Of a stretch of DNA of 64,000 nt, positions 27,501 to 37,628 are shown one piece after another. The stretch is from contig NZ_JAHHXM010000002.1 in the NCBI RefSeq assembly GCF_019037185.1, positions 1-64,000 on the forward strand. The letters are read 5' to 3'. Within the stretch, counting starts at the first letter, position 1. Each line of letters begins with the position of its first letter. Source of the DNA: Oceanobacillus caeni (GTDB lineage Bacteria; Bacillota; Bacilli; Bacillales; Amphibacillaceae). Position numbers and translations under genes: made by a program. The notes under the pieces are model-generated. The model saw only the letters and a list, made by a program, of their open reading frames with translations, searched no databases and had not been told where the DNA came from.

Positions 27501-28844
27501 CTAATAATTGTTTTTTTCTCTTACAACAACTCTTACACCTTCTACCTTCACTACTTTTATTTGACTTCCTTTGTCAATAAAGCTACCATCTGAAACAACA
27601 TCAACACGCTCATCTTCAATATCAGCTATTCCTGAGGGTCTTAAGGAAGTTACGGCTATACCTTCTTTATCTACAAGCTCCAATCGGTTGGAATAGGAAA
27701 CATACCCTAATTCAGTGGATGTACTATCCTTAAGAATGATATGTCTAAAAACCCCCTTATCCATACCTATTCTTCTAAGTAAAATGATACTTGCAATAAC
27801 GGCTACCAAGAACGCAATTCCAACACTTATAGACATTTGACCAATATCATAACCAGACATGAATAAGGAAACAAGAATAGCTCCTATACCAAGTATTCCA
27901 AGTATACCACCGGGAACGAAAAGCTCTGCAACAATAAGAGCAATACCTAATAACAATAATATAATTGCTTCCATTCCTGCTAACCCAGCAACGATATGTC
28001 CATAGAAAAAGAGAAGTAATGCTGTTAAGCCCATAATACCAGGAATACCAAAACCCGGTGAATATAATTCAACAATAAGACCAAGACTTGCTATTGATAG
28101 TAATATGGAGTATACAATAGGATTCGTTAAAAACCTTGCTACTTCTTCCGCTAATGTAGGATTTGTTTCAATAATTGTAGCGTTATCCAAACCTAAATGA
28201 TGGAGTAGTTCCACCCTATCGTTTACTATTCCTTCCGCATAACCTACTTCCAATGCATCCGTTGGCCCCAACGTTAAAAATGAACCTTCAGGAGCACCGT
28301 ACTCTGGCAAATCTATACTAGAATCGGCCATAGCTTCTGCATAGATTGGATCCCTACCTTTTGATTCCGCTGCTGCTGCCATTCTTTTTTTCCAAGCTGA
28401 CTGTGCCTTTTCATCAGCAGCAGTACCATCTCCATTTATTACCCCACTCGCTCCCATTGTCGCATGTGGTACAAAATAAATTTTATCTGTATTTAATGCA
28501 ATGTAAGACCCCGCGGATAATGCTTCATTAATAATAAACGAAGTGGTAGGAACCTTTAAATCCTGTAGTATTGTACCAATTTGACCAGCTGAATCAACTC
28601 TTCCACCAGGTGTATCAATTTCAAAAATAATATGATCTGCACCCGATTCCATTGCCTCATTGGTTGTTCTTTTTAGAAAAGCTTCTAAACCACGTTCTAC
28701 CTCTCGTTCGATTGGAATGACATAAACTGTTTTACCACTTCCATCATCTTTATTCGCATGAACTACTTCTTGTACGTTGAAGAAAGAAAAAGAAAAAACA
28801 ATCCCTATCAGAACTATGTATAATTTTATGAAGTTATTCCGCAA
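27501..28844 (-). CDS. yqeZ: NfeD family protein, long form (YqeZ)
   Basis: 447 residues. Signal-like segment (residues 8-28), then a ClpP-type serine protease domain with IDTPGGRVDSA near 79 and SAGSYIAL near 112 (probable nucleophile Ser), transmembrane cluster at about 240-360, and a C-terminal OB-fold (residues 370-447, TSLRPSG). The family cleaves stomatin-like partners. TTG start after AAAGGAGGTG. Operon with floA. Confidence 0.9.
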   Translation of the reverse strand: MRNNFIKLYIVLIGIVFSFSFFNVQEVVHANKDDGSGKTVYVIPIEREVERGLEAFLKRTTNEAMESGADHIIFEIDTPGGRVDSAGQIGTILQDLKVPTTSFIINEALSAGSYIALNTDKIYFVPHATMGASGVINGDGTAADEKAQSAWKKRMAAAAESKGRDPIYAEAMADSSIDLPEYGAPEGSFLTLGPTDALEVGYAEGIVNDRVELLHHLGLDNATIIETNPTLAEEVARFLTNPIVYSILLSIASLGLIVELYSPGFGIPGIMGLTALLLFFYGHIVAGLAGMEAIILLLLGIALIVAELFVPGGILGILGIGAILVSLFMSGYDIGQMSISVGIAFLVAVIASIILLRRIGMDKGVFRHIILKDSTSTELGYVSYSNRLELVDKEGIAVTSLRPSGIADIEDERVDVVSDGSFIDKGSQIKVVKVEGVRVVVREKNNY

Positions 28845-28907
28845 ATATTATCACCTCCTTTAATAAGTAATACGGAAACTATTTCAAAAAGTTTCATATA
28901 AAGTAAA

Positions 28908-29015
28908 TTTTCATCAGTAGGGGTTTTCCTTCATCCACCACCTTACCTTCTTTCCTAGAAGCTTAAGAAGAGAGTCTTGTTGCCCATTTAGGTGGAATAT
29001 ATAGGGTTTACCCAT
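28908..29015 (+). repeat. Family B structured repeat, copy 3 (truncated)
   Basis: Shares TCATCAGTAGGGGTTTTCC, CCACCACCTTACCTTCTTTC, AGTCTTGTTGCCCATTTAGG with the other copies but lacks one hairpin arm. It abuts family A copy 4 in the yqeY-yqeZ spacer. Confidence 0.6.
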
Positions 29016-29018
29016 ATA

Positions 29019-29110
29019 ATTGGAAATCGTGGCATCAGCTATTAGGTTAGATGAATACTATAGTTGCACTTTTGTAGACGAGAAAGATTTTGATTCTTTC
29101 CTAACTGCCA
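29019..29110 (+). repeat. Family A intergenic repeat, copy 4
   Basis: GGCATCAGCTATTAGGTTAG, GAATAC, TAGTTGCACTTTTGTAGACG and hairpin 2 GAAAG...CTTTCCTAACTGCC. Hairpin 1 is partly degraded. Located directly after the yqeY terminator. Confidence 0.75.
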
Positions 29111-29143
29111 AAAAAGGTTCCTATCTAAAGATAAGAACCTTTT
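29110..29143 (-). terminator. Terminator of rpsU-yqeY
   Basis: AAAAAAGGTTC-TATC pairs with GATA-GAACCTTTTTC around a 4-nt loop, T-run on the minus strand, immediately after the yqeY stop. Confidence 0.9.
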
Positions 29144-29145
29144 TC

Positions 29146-29592
29146 TTAATTTAAATATTTTAAAACAATATCTTTTATCTGGGAACCGTCAGCTTTACCT
29201 TTCACTTTCGGCATTACTGCGCTCATGACTTTCCCCATATCTTTCTTAGTTGTTGCATTTACTTCCTGAATCGTTTGCTGAATTATTTCTGAGAGCTCTC
29301 CCTCAGAAAGTTGTTCAGGCATATATCTTTGAACGATAGAAATCTCTGTTTCCATTTTTTTAACAAGATCATCGCGTCCAGCAGATTTAAATTCTTGGAG
29401 GGAATCTTTTCTTTGTTTTACCTCTCTAGACAAGATGGTTAAATCTTCATCTTCTGTTAGTGTATCTTTTCCAAGTTTAATCGATTCATTCTGTATTGAA
29501 GCTTTTATCATGCGAATGACGCCTAGCGTTTCTTTATCTCTATTCTTCATCGCTTGCTTCATATCTTCGTTTAATTTTTCGAGTAATGACAT
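29146..29592 (-). CDS. yqeY: YqeY / GatB-like protein
   Basis: 148 residues. The domain is like the tail of GatB, the tRNA amidotransferase subunit, and may bind tRNA. Conserved [22 protein letters not shown] (around 6-27), [12 protein letters not shown] near 98, and [20 protein letters not shown] near 117-136 are visible. ATG after GAGGGTGCGGACTC, 15 nt downstream of rpsU and probably in the same operon. Function not established. Confidence 0.92.
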   Translation of the reverse strand: MSLLEKLNEDMKQAMKNRDKETLGVIRMIKASIQNESIKLGKDTLTEDEDLTILSREVKQRKDSLQEFKSAGRDDLVKKMETEISIVQRYMPEQLSEGELSEIIQQTIQEVNATTKKDMGKVMSAVMPKVKGKADGSQIKDIVLKYLN

Positions 29593-29607
29593 GAGTCCGC
29601 ACCCTCT

Positions 29608-29784
29608 TTAATATTTACGCTTTCTAGCAGCTTCAGATTTTTTCTTACGGCGAACGCTAGGTTTTTCATAGTATTCACGCTTACGATATTCTGATAGTGT
29701 ACCACTTTTTGACACACTACGTTTAAAGCGACGAAGAGCATCTTCAAGAGACTCGTTTTTACGAACGCGAGTTGTATTTGACAT
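29608..29784 (-). CDS. rpsU: Ribosomal protein bS21
   Basis: 58 residues, highly basic; small-subunit protein near the anti-Shine-Dalgarno region. [20 protein letters not shown] near residues 7-26 and the [14 protein letters not shown] tail are typical. Start ATG 29784 follows GGAGGGAGGG; open codons further upstream are not used. First gene of rpsU-yqeY, behind a strong promoter. Confidence 0.97.
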   Translation of the reverse strand: MSNTTRVRKNESLEDALRRFKRSVSKSGTLSEYRKREYYEKPSVRRKKKSEAARKRKY

Positions 29785-29857
29785 GCTAATTTCCCTCCCT
29801 CCGAAGCAAAGAACCAAAAATTTAATGACATGTATTATTTCATATATGCCACTATAA

Positions 29858-29886
29858 AGTATAATATAATAATATTAATAGGTCAA
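29858..29886 (-). promoter_or_regulatory. Sigma A promoter of rpsU
   Basis: Minus strand -35 TTGACC (29881-29886), 17-nt spacer, -10 TATACT (29858-29863), about 75 nt upstream of the rpsU start. Confidence 0.8.
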
Positions 29887-29938
29887 CTGATTATTCACAT
29901 GTGTATGAATGTAATATTAAGTAAGATGGGCAATCTTA

Positions 29939-30610
29939 TTAATATCCATCCACTCCTTCATTCCCCTTTAAAATCTCCACACCGGCGCTAGCACCGATGC
30001 GGGTTGCACCAGCTTCTATCATCGCTTTCATCGTTTGTAAATCTCGAACACCGCCAGATGCTTTTACCCCCATATCTGGGCCAACTGTTTCACGCATTAA
30101 CCTAATATCCTCAATCGTTGCCCCACCATTCGAAAAACCCGTTGAAGTTTTAACGTAGTTAGCACCGGCTTCTTTTGCAAGTTTACATGCCGTTATTTTT
30201 TCCTCATCCGTTAAAAGCGATGTTTCGATAATCACTTTCGTCAAAGCATCCCCTTTAGTCGCTTGAACTACAGCTACTATATCATTTTTTACCTTTTCTA
30301 AATTTCCCGATTTTAATTCACCAATGTTTATGACCATATCCACTTCTGTAGCACCATCTTTAATTGCTTGCATTGTTTCAAATACTTTCGTTTCTGTAGA
30401 TGTTGCACCTAGAGGAAAACCTATAACTGTACAAACCTTTACCGAAGTATTCTTTAGTCGTTCATAACAATGAGCAACCCATGTAGGATTAATACATACA
30501 GAAGCAAACTCATATTGTATTGCTTCTTCGATAATTTTATCAATTTGTTTTTTTGTTGATTCTGGTTTTAATAGGGTATGATCAATATATTTTGCAAGAT
30601 TTGTATTCAT
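29939..30610 (-). CDS. deoC: Deoxyribose-phosphate aldolase
   Basis: 223-residue class I aldolase converting deoxyribose-5-phosphate to glyceraldehyde-3-phosphate and acetaldehyde in deoxynucleoside breakdown. [10 protein letters not shown] near 10, the Schiff-base lysine in YVKTSTGF near 150, and KASGGVRDL near 181 are present. Start ATG 30610 ([11 protein letters not shown]) follows AAGGACGG; the upstream open frame overlaps rsmE and is excluded. In B. subtilis deoC sits elsewhere with nupC-pdp, and this slot carries mtaB (yqeV). Confidence 0.94.
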   Translation of the reverse strand: MNTNLAKYIDHTLLKPESTKKQIDKIIEEAIQYEFASVCINPTWVAHCYERLKNTSVKVCTVIGFPLGATSTETKVFETMQAIKDGATEVDMVINIGELKSGNLEKVKNDIVAVVQATKGDALTKVIIETSLLTDEEKITACKLAKEAGANYVKTSTGFSNGGATIEDIRLMRETVGPDMGVKASGGVRDLQTMKAMIEAGATRIGASAGVEILKGNEGVDGY

Positions 30611-30632
30611 ATTTACCGTCCTTTTCGACTTT

Positions 30633-31382
30633 TTATTGTTCTTCAAAATGGTAGGAAATGGCGGATAACGCATACAATGGTGCCGTCTCCGTACGTAATA
30701 TCCTTGGCCCTAATCGTATTGGATGAAAATCGTTCACTTTTAATATATTAGCTTCTTCCTCTGAAAAGCCACCCTCTGGACCAATACAAACCAATAATTT
30801 TTGATTCGAATTTATTTGTTTCAAAATGGAACCAAACGTATGATAGTTATTTACTTTAGCTTCTTCCTCATAGGCAAATATTTTTAAATCATATTGCGAA
30901 CTTTCCTCAATTAATTCTGTTATTGACATTGGGTTACTTATGGTTGGCACATAGGAACGGTGACTTTGTTCACTAGCCTCTTTCACTATTTTATTAAAAC
31001 GTTGTAACTTTTTAGCCCATTTTTTCTTATCCCATATGACAATAGATCTTTCCGATTGAAAAGGTATATACTTATGTGCGCCAAGTTCAGTACCTTTTTG
31101 TAACACAATCTCAAATTTATCAGCTTTTGGTATACCGTGAACAATTGTCACTTCAATTGGTAATTCATTATTTTCTTCTAACCAATGAAGTATAGCTACA
31201 ACGACAAAGTCTTTATCGATTTCCAAAATTTCACATTGGGCAGCTACGCCATTTTCATCATTACAAATGATTTTTTCGCCAACTGTAAAACGCATTACTC
31301 TTGTTATATGGTGTACATCGTCACCAGTAATCCTAATTCTATCGTCATACCATGCTTTTTTCGGAATAAAATACCGTTGCAT
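30633..31382 (-). CDS. rsmE: 16S rRNA (uracil1498-N3)-methyltransferase RsmE
   Basis: 249-residue SPOUT-class methyltransferase modifying U1498 of 16S rRNA. N-terminal PUA-like domain ([13 protein letters not shown] near 20), and the knot region with [11 protein letters not shown] near 199 and [11 protein letters not shown] near 224. ATG after AAAGTAGGTG. It follows prmA in the conserved dnaJ-prmA-rsmE order, though a repeat now separates the two. Confidence 0.94.
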   Translation of the reverse strand: MQRYFIPKKAWYDDRIRITGDDVHHITRVMRFTVGEKIICNDENGVAAQCEILEIDKDFVVVAILHWLEENNELPIEVTIVHGIPKADKFEIVLQKGTELGAHKYIPFQSERSIVIWDKKKWAKKLQRFNKIVKEASEQSHRSYVPTISNPMSITELIEESSQYDLKIFAYEEEAKVNNYHTFGSILKQINSNQKLLVCIGPEGGFSEEEANILKVNDFHPIRLGPRILRTETAPLYALSAISYHFEEQ

Positions 31383-31396
31383 TTATACACCTACTT

Positions 31397-31560
31397 TATT
31401 AGAAAACTTGGCATCTGCTATTGGCCCGGAAAATACTTTAATTCATTTATCCCACCTAAATGAGCAATGCGACTAACCATCAGCGGGGGATGTGGAACCC
31501 CCTCATTGATGGAAGTCTTCTTTATACAGGAAAGAAAGTTTAAGCTTTCTTTTCCCGCCT
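31397..31560 (+). repeat. Family A copy 5, split by an inserted family B copy
   Basis: Left part TTAGAAAACTTGGCATCTGC (31390-31427) and right part TATACAGGAAAGAAAG with CTTTCTTTTCCCGCC (31522-31560) belong to A. Between them lies a full B element in the opposite orientation (31428-31521). This is a nested insertion in the prmA-rsmE spacer. Confidence 0.75.
31428..31521 (-). repeat. Family B structured repeat, copy 4 (inside family A copy 5)
   Basis: Plus strand reads TTTATCCCACCTAAATGAGC, then GACTAACCATCAGCGGGGG and its partner CCCCCTCATTGATGGAAGTC, a strong hairpin with TCTTCTTT after it. The reverse complement aligns with copy 1. Confidence 0.78.
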
Positions 31561-31567
31561 AGAAACG

Positions 31568-32509
31568 CTAACTATTCTTTTTAGCAACAATAGAAATCCA
31601 GCCTTCCATTTCATTCATTGCAATAATTTCAAAACCTTTTTCCTTTAATTTGTCTTTAACCAGTTCTTTCTTATTTTGAATAATACCTGAGGTAATAAAA
31701 AATCCGCCTTTTTTTAAATTATTCCATGCTTCTTCTACAAATCGAACTATAATTTCAGCCAAAATATTAGATACAACAACATCAACTTTCATATCAACAT
31801 TATCTAATAAATTATTTTGTTTAGCTGTAATTTTATTTTCTAACCCATTTAACTTTACGTTTTCTTCTGTACTTTTAACTGCAACATCATCTAAATCATA
31901 CGCGAAAACTTCTTTCGCACCCAATAAAGCAGAGGCTATGCTTAATACACCGGAACCACTACCTACATCAATTACAGTATCATCTTTATTAACATACTGC
32001 TCCAAAGACTGAATGCTTAATACCGTTGTTGGATGGGTTCCTGTACCGAAAGCCATACCAGGATCCAATTCAATGATGACTTCATCACTAGAAACTGGTG
32101 TATATTCTTCCCAAGTTGGTTTAATGGTGACTTTTTGAGAGATTTTGACTGGATGATAATATTTTTTCCAGGCGTGAGCCCAGTCCTCTTCTTTAACTTC
32201 ACTAATAGTTACTTTATTAGGACCAATATCAATATCATAAACTAATAAGTTATTAATGGCCTGTTTGATTTCCTCAACTGTTTCTATTAAAAAACTATTT
32301 AGTGGTAAATAAGCTTTAATCCGTACACCTTCATCTGGATAGTCATCTGGATTTAACTCATACACTTCACCAAATGGCGCATTTCTAATTGCATCAAAAT
32401 CCTGAGAATCTTCAATGACTAATCCACTTGCACCCGTTTCGTGTAATATGTTAGAGATTGGTTCTATTGCTTCATTGGTTGTATGAATACTTATTTCAGA
32501 CCATTTCAT
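31568..32509 (-). CDS. prmA: Ribosomal protein L11 methyltransferase PrmA
   Basis: 313 residues; trimethylates ribosomal protein L11. N-terminal substrate-recognition domain (MKWSEISIHTT), linker, and SAM domain with DPGMAFGTGTHPTT near 148 and DVGSGSGVLSIASALLGA near 178, then NILAEI near 243. Start ATG 32509 has GGGTG 10 nt upstream; a GTG 9 nt earlier is too close to it. It follows dnaJ, as in B. subtilis. Confidence 0.95.
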   Translation of the reverse strand: MKWSEISIHTTNEAIEPISNILHETGASGLVIEDSQDFDAIRNAPFGEVYELNPDDYPDEGVRIKAYLPLNSFLIETVEEIKQAINNLLVYDIDIGPNKVTISEVKEEDWAHAWKKYYHPVKISQKVTIKPTWEEYTPVSSDEVIIELDPGMAFGTGTHPTTVLSIQSLEQYVNKDDTVIDVGSGSGVLSIASALLGAKEVFAYDLDDVAVKSTEENVKLNGLENKITAKQNNLLDNVDMKVDVVVSNILAEIIVRFVEEAWNNLKKGGFFITSGIIQNKKELVKDKLKEKGFEIIAMNEMEGWISIVAKKNS

Positions 32510-32565
32510 ACGGATCACGCACCCATTCTATAAAGTGAAACTTATTCAATCCAATATAAATTGAA

Positions 32566-33684
32566 CTAGTTTTTAAAAGCATTTCTAAAACGTTTAAAAA
32601 TGGAATTATCCTGTTCTTCTGTTGAATCGTTCCCACCTAATTCATTAAATTCTCTGATTAAGTCTTTTTGCTTTTCCGTTAAATTCATTGGAGTTACTAC
32701 CCTAACTTTGATAATTTGATCTCCTTGGCCGCGTCCACGTACATTTGGCGCTCCTTTTCCTTTTAGGCGAAACATCTTTCCTGTCTGGGTTCCAGCAGGT
32801 ACTTTTAATTTCACTTTTCCATGTACAGTCGGTACCTCTAACTCATCGCCTAACGCTGCTTGAGCAAAATTTATTGGTAGTTCACAATGGATGTCGTCCC
32901 CTTCACGTTCAAAGAAGTCATGATCCCTAACATGAATAACGACAAATAAGTCACCTGCAGGACCACCATTAATTCCTGGTTCCCCTTTTCCAGCTACACG
33001 TATTTGTTGTCCTTCATCTATACCTGCGGGGATATTGATATGGATTTTTTTATTTTTCTTCACACGACCGTTTCCACCACAAGTATTACATTTTTCCTTA
33101 ATCAACTTCCCAGAACCATTACAATAATGACAAACTCTGCGGTTTACGACTCTGCCAAAAGGTGTATTCTGTTCTTGGTTCAATTGACCGCTACCATGAC
33201 AATGGGAACAAGTTTCAACTTTTGTCCCAGGTTTTGCCCCTGATCCATGGCACGTTTCGCAAGTTTCTTCTTTTGGAACACGTATATCCATTTCTTTACC
33301 AAAAATGGCTTCATGGAATTCTAACACGACGGAGTACTGTAAATCATTTCCTTGTTGTGGCGCATTAGGATCTCGTCTTCTTCCACCACCAAAGAACATA
33401 TCAAAAATATCACCAAAACCACCAAAGTCTTCTGCTCCTCCAAAGCCTCCAAAACCTTGACCGTTAGTCGCCGAATGGCCGAATTGATCATATTGGGCAC
33501 GTTTATTTTCATCACTTAAAACTTCATATGCCTCTTTTACTTCCTTGAATTTTTCTTCAGCATCTTCTTCTTTACTTACATCAGGGTGATATTTTCTTGC
33601 TAACTTCCGATAAGCCTTTTTTATTTCTTCTTTTGATGCGCCTTTGTCAATTCCTAATACCTCATAATAATCTCGCTTACTCAC
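32566..33684 (-). CDS. dnaJ: Chaperone DnaJ
   Basis: 372-residue Hsp40 co-chaperone. J domain 1-70 with HPD near 33, glycine/phenylalanine-rich linker (residues 73-115), four zinc repeats CxxCxGxG from about 140 to 215 ([32 protein letters not shown]), and C-terminal substrate domains. GTG start after TCGGGAGAG. Separated from dnaK by a terminator and a family A repeat, so it may be transcribed partly independently. Confidence 0.96.
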   Translation of the reverse strand: MSKRDYYEVLGIDKGASKEEIKKAYRKLARKYHPDVSKEEDAEEKFKEVKEAYEVLSDENKRAQYDQFGHSATNGQGFGGFGGAEDFGGFGDIFDMFFGGGRRRDPNAPQQGNDLQYSVVLEFHEAIFGKEMDIRVPKEETCETCHGSGAKPGTKVETCSHCHGSGQLNQEQNTPFGRVVNRRVCHYCNGSGKLIKEKCNTCGGNGRVKKNKKIHINIPAGIDEGQQIRVAGKGEPGINGGPAGDLFVVIHVRDHDFFEREGDDIHCELPINFAQAALGDELEVPTVHGKVKLKVPAGTQTGKMFRLKGKGAPNVRGRGQGDQIIKVRVVTPMNLTEKQKDLIREFNELGGNDSTEEQDNSIFKRFRNAFKN

Positions 33685-33763
33685 AGTAATTCACTCTCCC
33701 GACACACTTTAGCATAGATTTTATATTATCATCATTTTGCTTATAATGGCAAATATCCTATTT

Positions 33764-33884
33764 TAAAAACTTGGCTTCGCTATTAGGCTTTAGCTAATGC
33801 CAAAGTTGGACTTATGCAGATCTGTACGGTGGGGCGTGTAACCGGAGCCCCAAACGGGAAAGTTTCTATACTTTCCTATCTGCC
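33764..33884 (+). repeat. Family A copy 6 with an internal insertion
   Basis: AAAAACTTGGCTTCGCTATTAGGC, ATGCCAAAGTTGGACTTATGCAG-like parts, and hairpin 2 GGGAAAG / CTTTCCTATCTGCC. Between them an extra block of about 36 nt carries its own hairpin GGGGC...GCCCC (33831-33852). Directly after the dnaK terminator. Confidence 0.75.
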
Positions 33885-33885
33885 T

Positions 33886-33924
33886 AAAAAAGTCAAAGCC
33901 AAGATAGCCCTGACTTTGACTTTT
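33886..33924 (-). terminator. Terminator after dnaK
   Basis: AAAAGTCAAAG / CTTTGACTTTT with a 15-nt loop and T-run on the minus strand, between dnaK and dnaJ. Confidence 0.85.
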
Positions 33925-33947
33925 ATTTAAAATAAATATATTACAAA

Positions 33948-35798
<1,851 letters not shown>

Positions 35799-35813
35799 TT
35801 AACTACTAGAAGC

Positions 35814-36368
35814 TTATTTATTTACCTTTACCATCGCAGGTCGAATCACCCGATCATTTAACATATAGCCTCTTTGCAATTCTTCTACAATTTTATCCGA
35901 TTCAATAGAGTCATCTTCTACTTGCATGACAGCATGGTGAAGATTCGGATCAAAGTCTTTTCCTTCTGTCTCAATTATTTCCACACCCTGGGACTTTAAT
36001 GCTTCTATGAGTTGCTTGTGTACCATCGTAATCCCATCAATTAAGCTTTTTGTTTCCTCAGTAACTTCTACTTGTAATGCACGTTCAAAATTATCAATAG
36101 CAGGTAATAGTTCTTGAACTAAATCTTGAGCTTTATATTTTCTATCTGCTTCACGTTCTTTAAGCGTGCGTTTCTTATAATTATCAAATTCTGCTTGCAG
36201 TCTTAACAGTCGATTATATATTTCTTCTTTTTCTGATTGTAGTAGATTAATTTTTTCTTCTAATTCGTTAGTAGATTGTTCATTGTTAGTCTCAACAGGT
36301 TCATTATCAACTTGTTTATCTTGTTCTTCCACTAATTCTGCATCCACTGCATTATTCTTTTCTTCCAT
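35814..36368 (-). CDS. grpE: Nucleotide exchange factor GrpE
   Basis: 184 residues. Acidic N-terminus (about 1-45), long coiled-coil helix (46-95, LRLQAEFDNYKKRT), and the beta-domain ending GYMLNDRVIRPAMVKV. Exchanges ADP on DnaK. Start ATG 36368 follows GGAGGTGG; the ATG at 36383 contains no ribosome site of its own. Lies between hrcA and dnaK; a strong hairpin precedes it. Confidence 0.96.
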   Translation of the reverse strand: MEEKNNAVDAELVEEQDKQVDNEPVETNNEQSTNELEEKINLLQSEKEEIYNRLLRLQAEFDNYKKRTLKEREADRKYKAQDLVQELLPAIDNFERALQVEVTEETKSLIDGITMVHKQLIEALKSQGVEIIETEGKDFDPNLHHAVMQVEDDSIESDKIVEELQRGYMLNDRVIRPAMVKVNK

Positions 36369-36475
36369 TATTGCCACCTCCATTTTTAAGATTCCATCAG
36401 CTGTTTTTGTTCAAAAATCACACTAATGTAAAACAAATTTATTTTTATATTTAAATAATCATAAGCAACCACAAG

Positions 36476-36504
36476 GAATGTGGCAGGTATACCCTACCAC
36501 ATTC
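36476..36504. other. Strong hairpin between hrcA and grpE
   Basis: GAATGTGGCAGG and CCTACCACATTC pair over 12 positions (one wobble) around a 5-nt loop. There is no T-run after it, so it is more likely an mRNA processing or stability element than a terminator. Confidence 0.6.
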
Positions 36505-36516
36505 TAAGCAAAAATC

Positions 36517-37548
36517 CTATTCAGAAGTCTTATACCATTTATAAAGAGCTTCTGATAATTCCTTAGATAAACTTGATAATAGTGATATAACCTTTTTATA
36601 CTCCATTCGAGTAGGTCCTAATAGAGCTATAGTCCCCATTTGGTCTTTACCAAGTTGATAGGTTGCAGTTATTAAACTTAGATCCTTTATTGCTTCAACC
36701 TTATTTTCGTTACCAATGGAAACACCGATACCATCTTTTTTACTTTTTAATAAATTAGCTATTTCATTTTCATTTTCAATCATGGAATAGAATGATCTTA
36801 TTTTATCAACATCATTAAATTCTGGTTGCATTAATATATTAGATTTTCCACCAATATATACTTTCACTGGATTACTTTGTGAAATAATAGCCTGTAAATA
36901 ATGCTGAGAAGATCCAAAGTCATCTATATAACGTTTTAAAAGACCAACTATCTCCTTTTGAAAAACTTCCTCTAATCGAATGATAGGAACACCTTTTAAT
37001 CGATCATTTAAGATATTAACTACTTTTTCTAGATCAGACAAATCAATTTTCCCTGGGACTGTAAAGGAACGATGCTCTACATGCCCCGTATCTGTCACTA
37101 AAATGGCAACAGCTGTATGGGTGGATAAAGGCAATATTTCCAATTGTTTTAATTTCGTTTCACTTAATTCTGGACCTAAAATAATAGAAGTATAATTGGT
37201 TAATTCAGATAACACCTCAGCAGACATTTGAACAATTTGTTCAAACTCATAAATACCCTCTTTCATTATGTTTCGGATAATCCTAATATTTTGTTCACTC
37301 GATAAAGGAGCGATAAGATGATCCACATAATATCGGTACCCTTTTTCAGAAGGGATTCTCCCTGAGGATGAATGTGTTTTCTCTAAAAATCCCATATCCT
37401 CTAGATCTGCCATATCATTTCTTATTGTAGCAGCACTGTATGGAATACTTCCTTTTTTAGATAGGGCACGGGAGCCAACCGGATGGGCAGTTTCGATGAA
37501 GTCATCAATAATTATTTGTAATACTAATAATTGCCTTTCTGTTAGCAT
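36517..37548 (-). CDS. hrcA: Heat-inducible transcription repressor HrcA
   Basis: 343 residues, same length as B. subtilis HrcA. N-terminal winged helix (residues 1-75, with GSRALSKKGSIPYSAATIRN spanning 32-51) and the inserted dimerisation and GAF-like domain. Binds the CIRCE operator, with GroEL as activity partner in B. subtilis. Start ATG 37548 follows GGGGTGAT; the upstream open codons overlap CIRCE and are excluded. First gene of the hrcA-grpE-dnaK cluster and so auto-repressed. Confidence 0.96.
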   Translation of the reverse strand: MLTERQLLVLQIIIDDFIETAHPVGSRALSKKGSIPYSAATIRNDMADLEDMGFLEKTHSSSGRIPSEKGYRYYVDHLIAPLSSEQNIRIIRNIMKEGIYEFEQIVQMSAEVLSELTNYTSIILGPELSETKLKQLEILPLSTHTAVAILVTDTGHVEHRSFTVPGKIDLSDLEKVVNILNDRLKGVPIIRLEEVFQKEIVGLLKRYIDDFGSSQHYLQAIISQSNPVKVYIGGKSNILMQPEFNDVDKIRSFYSMIENENEIANLLKSKKDGIGVSIGNENKVEAIKDLSLITATYQLGKDQMGTIALLGPTRMEYKKVISLLSSLSKELSEALYKWYKTSE

Positions 37549-37562
37549 TTTGATCACCCCTG

Positions 37563-37589
37563 TTAGCACTCGTATCATTTGAGTGCTAA
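37563..37589. promoter_or_regulatory. CIRCE operator (HrcA binding site)
   Basis: Exact match to the consensus: TTAGCACTC, 9-nt spacer, GAGTGCTAA. It lies between the hrcA promoter and the ribosome site. Confidence 0.99.
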
Positions 37590-37599
37590 TACTAATAAT

Positions 37600-37628
37600 A
37601 AATTATCAAATCCCATATTTTTTGTCAA
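37600..37628 (-). promoter_or_regulatory. Sigma A promoter of the hrcA cluster
   Basis: Minus strand -35 TTGACA (37623-37628), which includes the hemW stop codon TGA, a 17-nt spacer, and -10 TAATTT (37600-37605). CIRCE starts 11 nt downstream, as in other CIRCE operons. Confidence 0.75.

Noticed and set aside
33004-33368. Plus-strand open frames opposite dnaJ, dnaK and other genes
   Set aside because: They mirror strongly coding minus-strand genes, lack ribosome sites and resemble no family.
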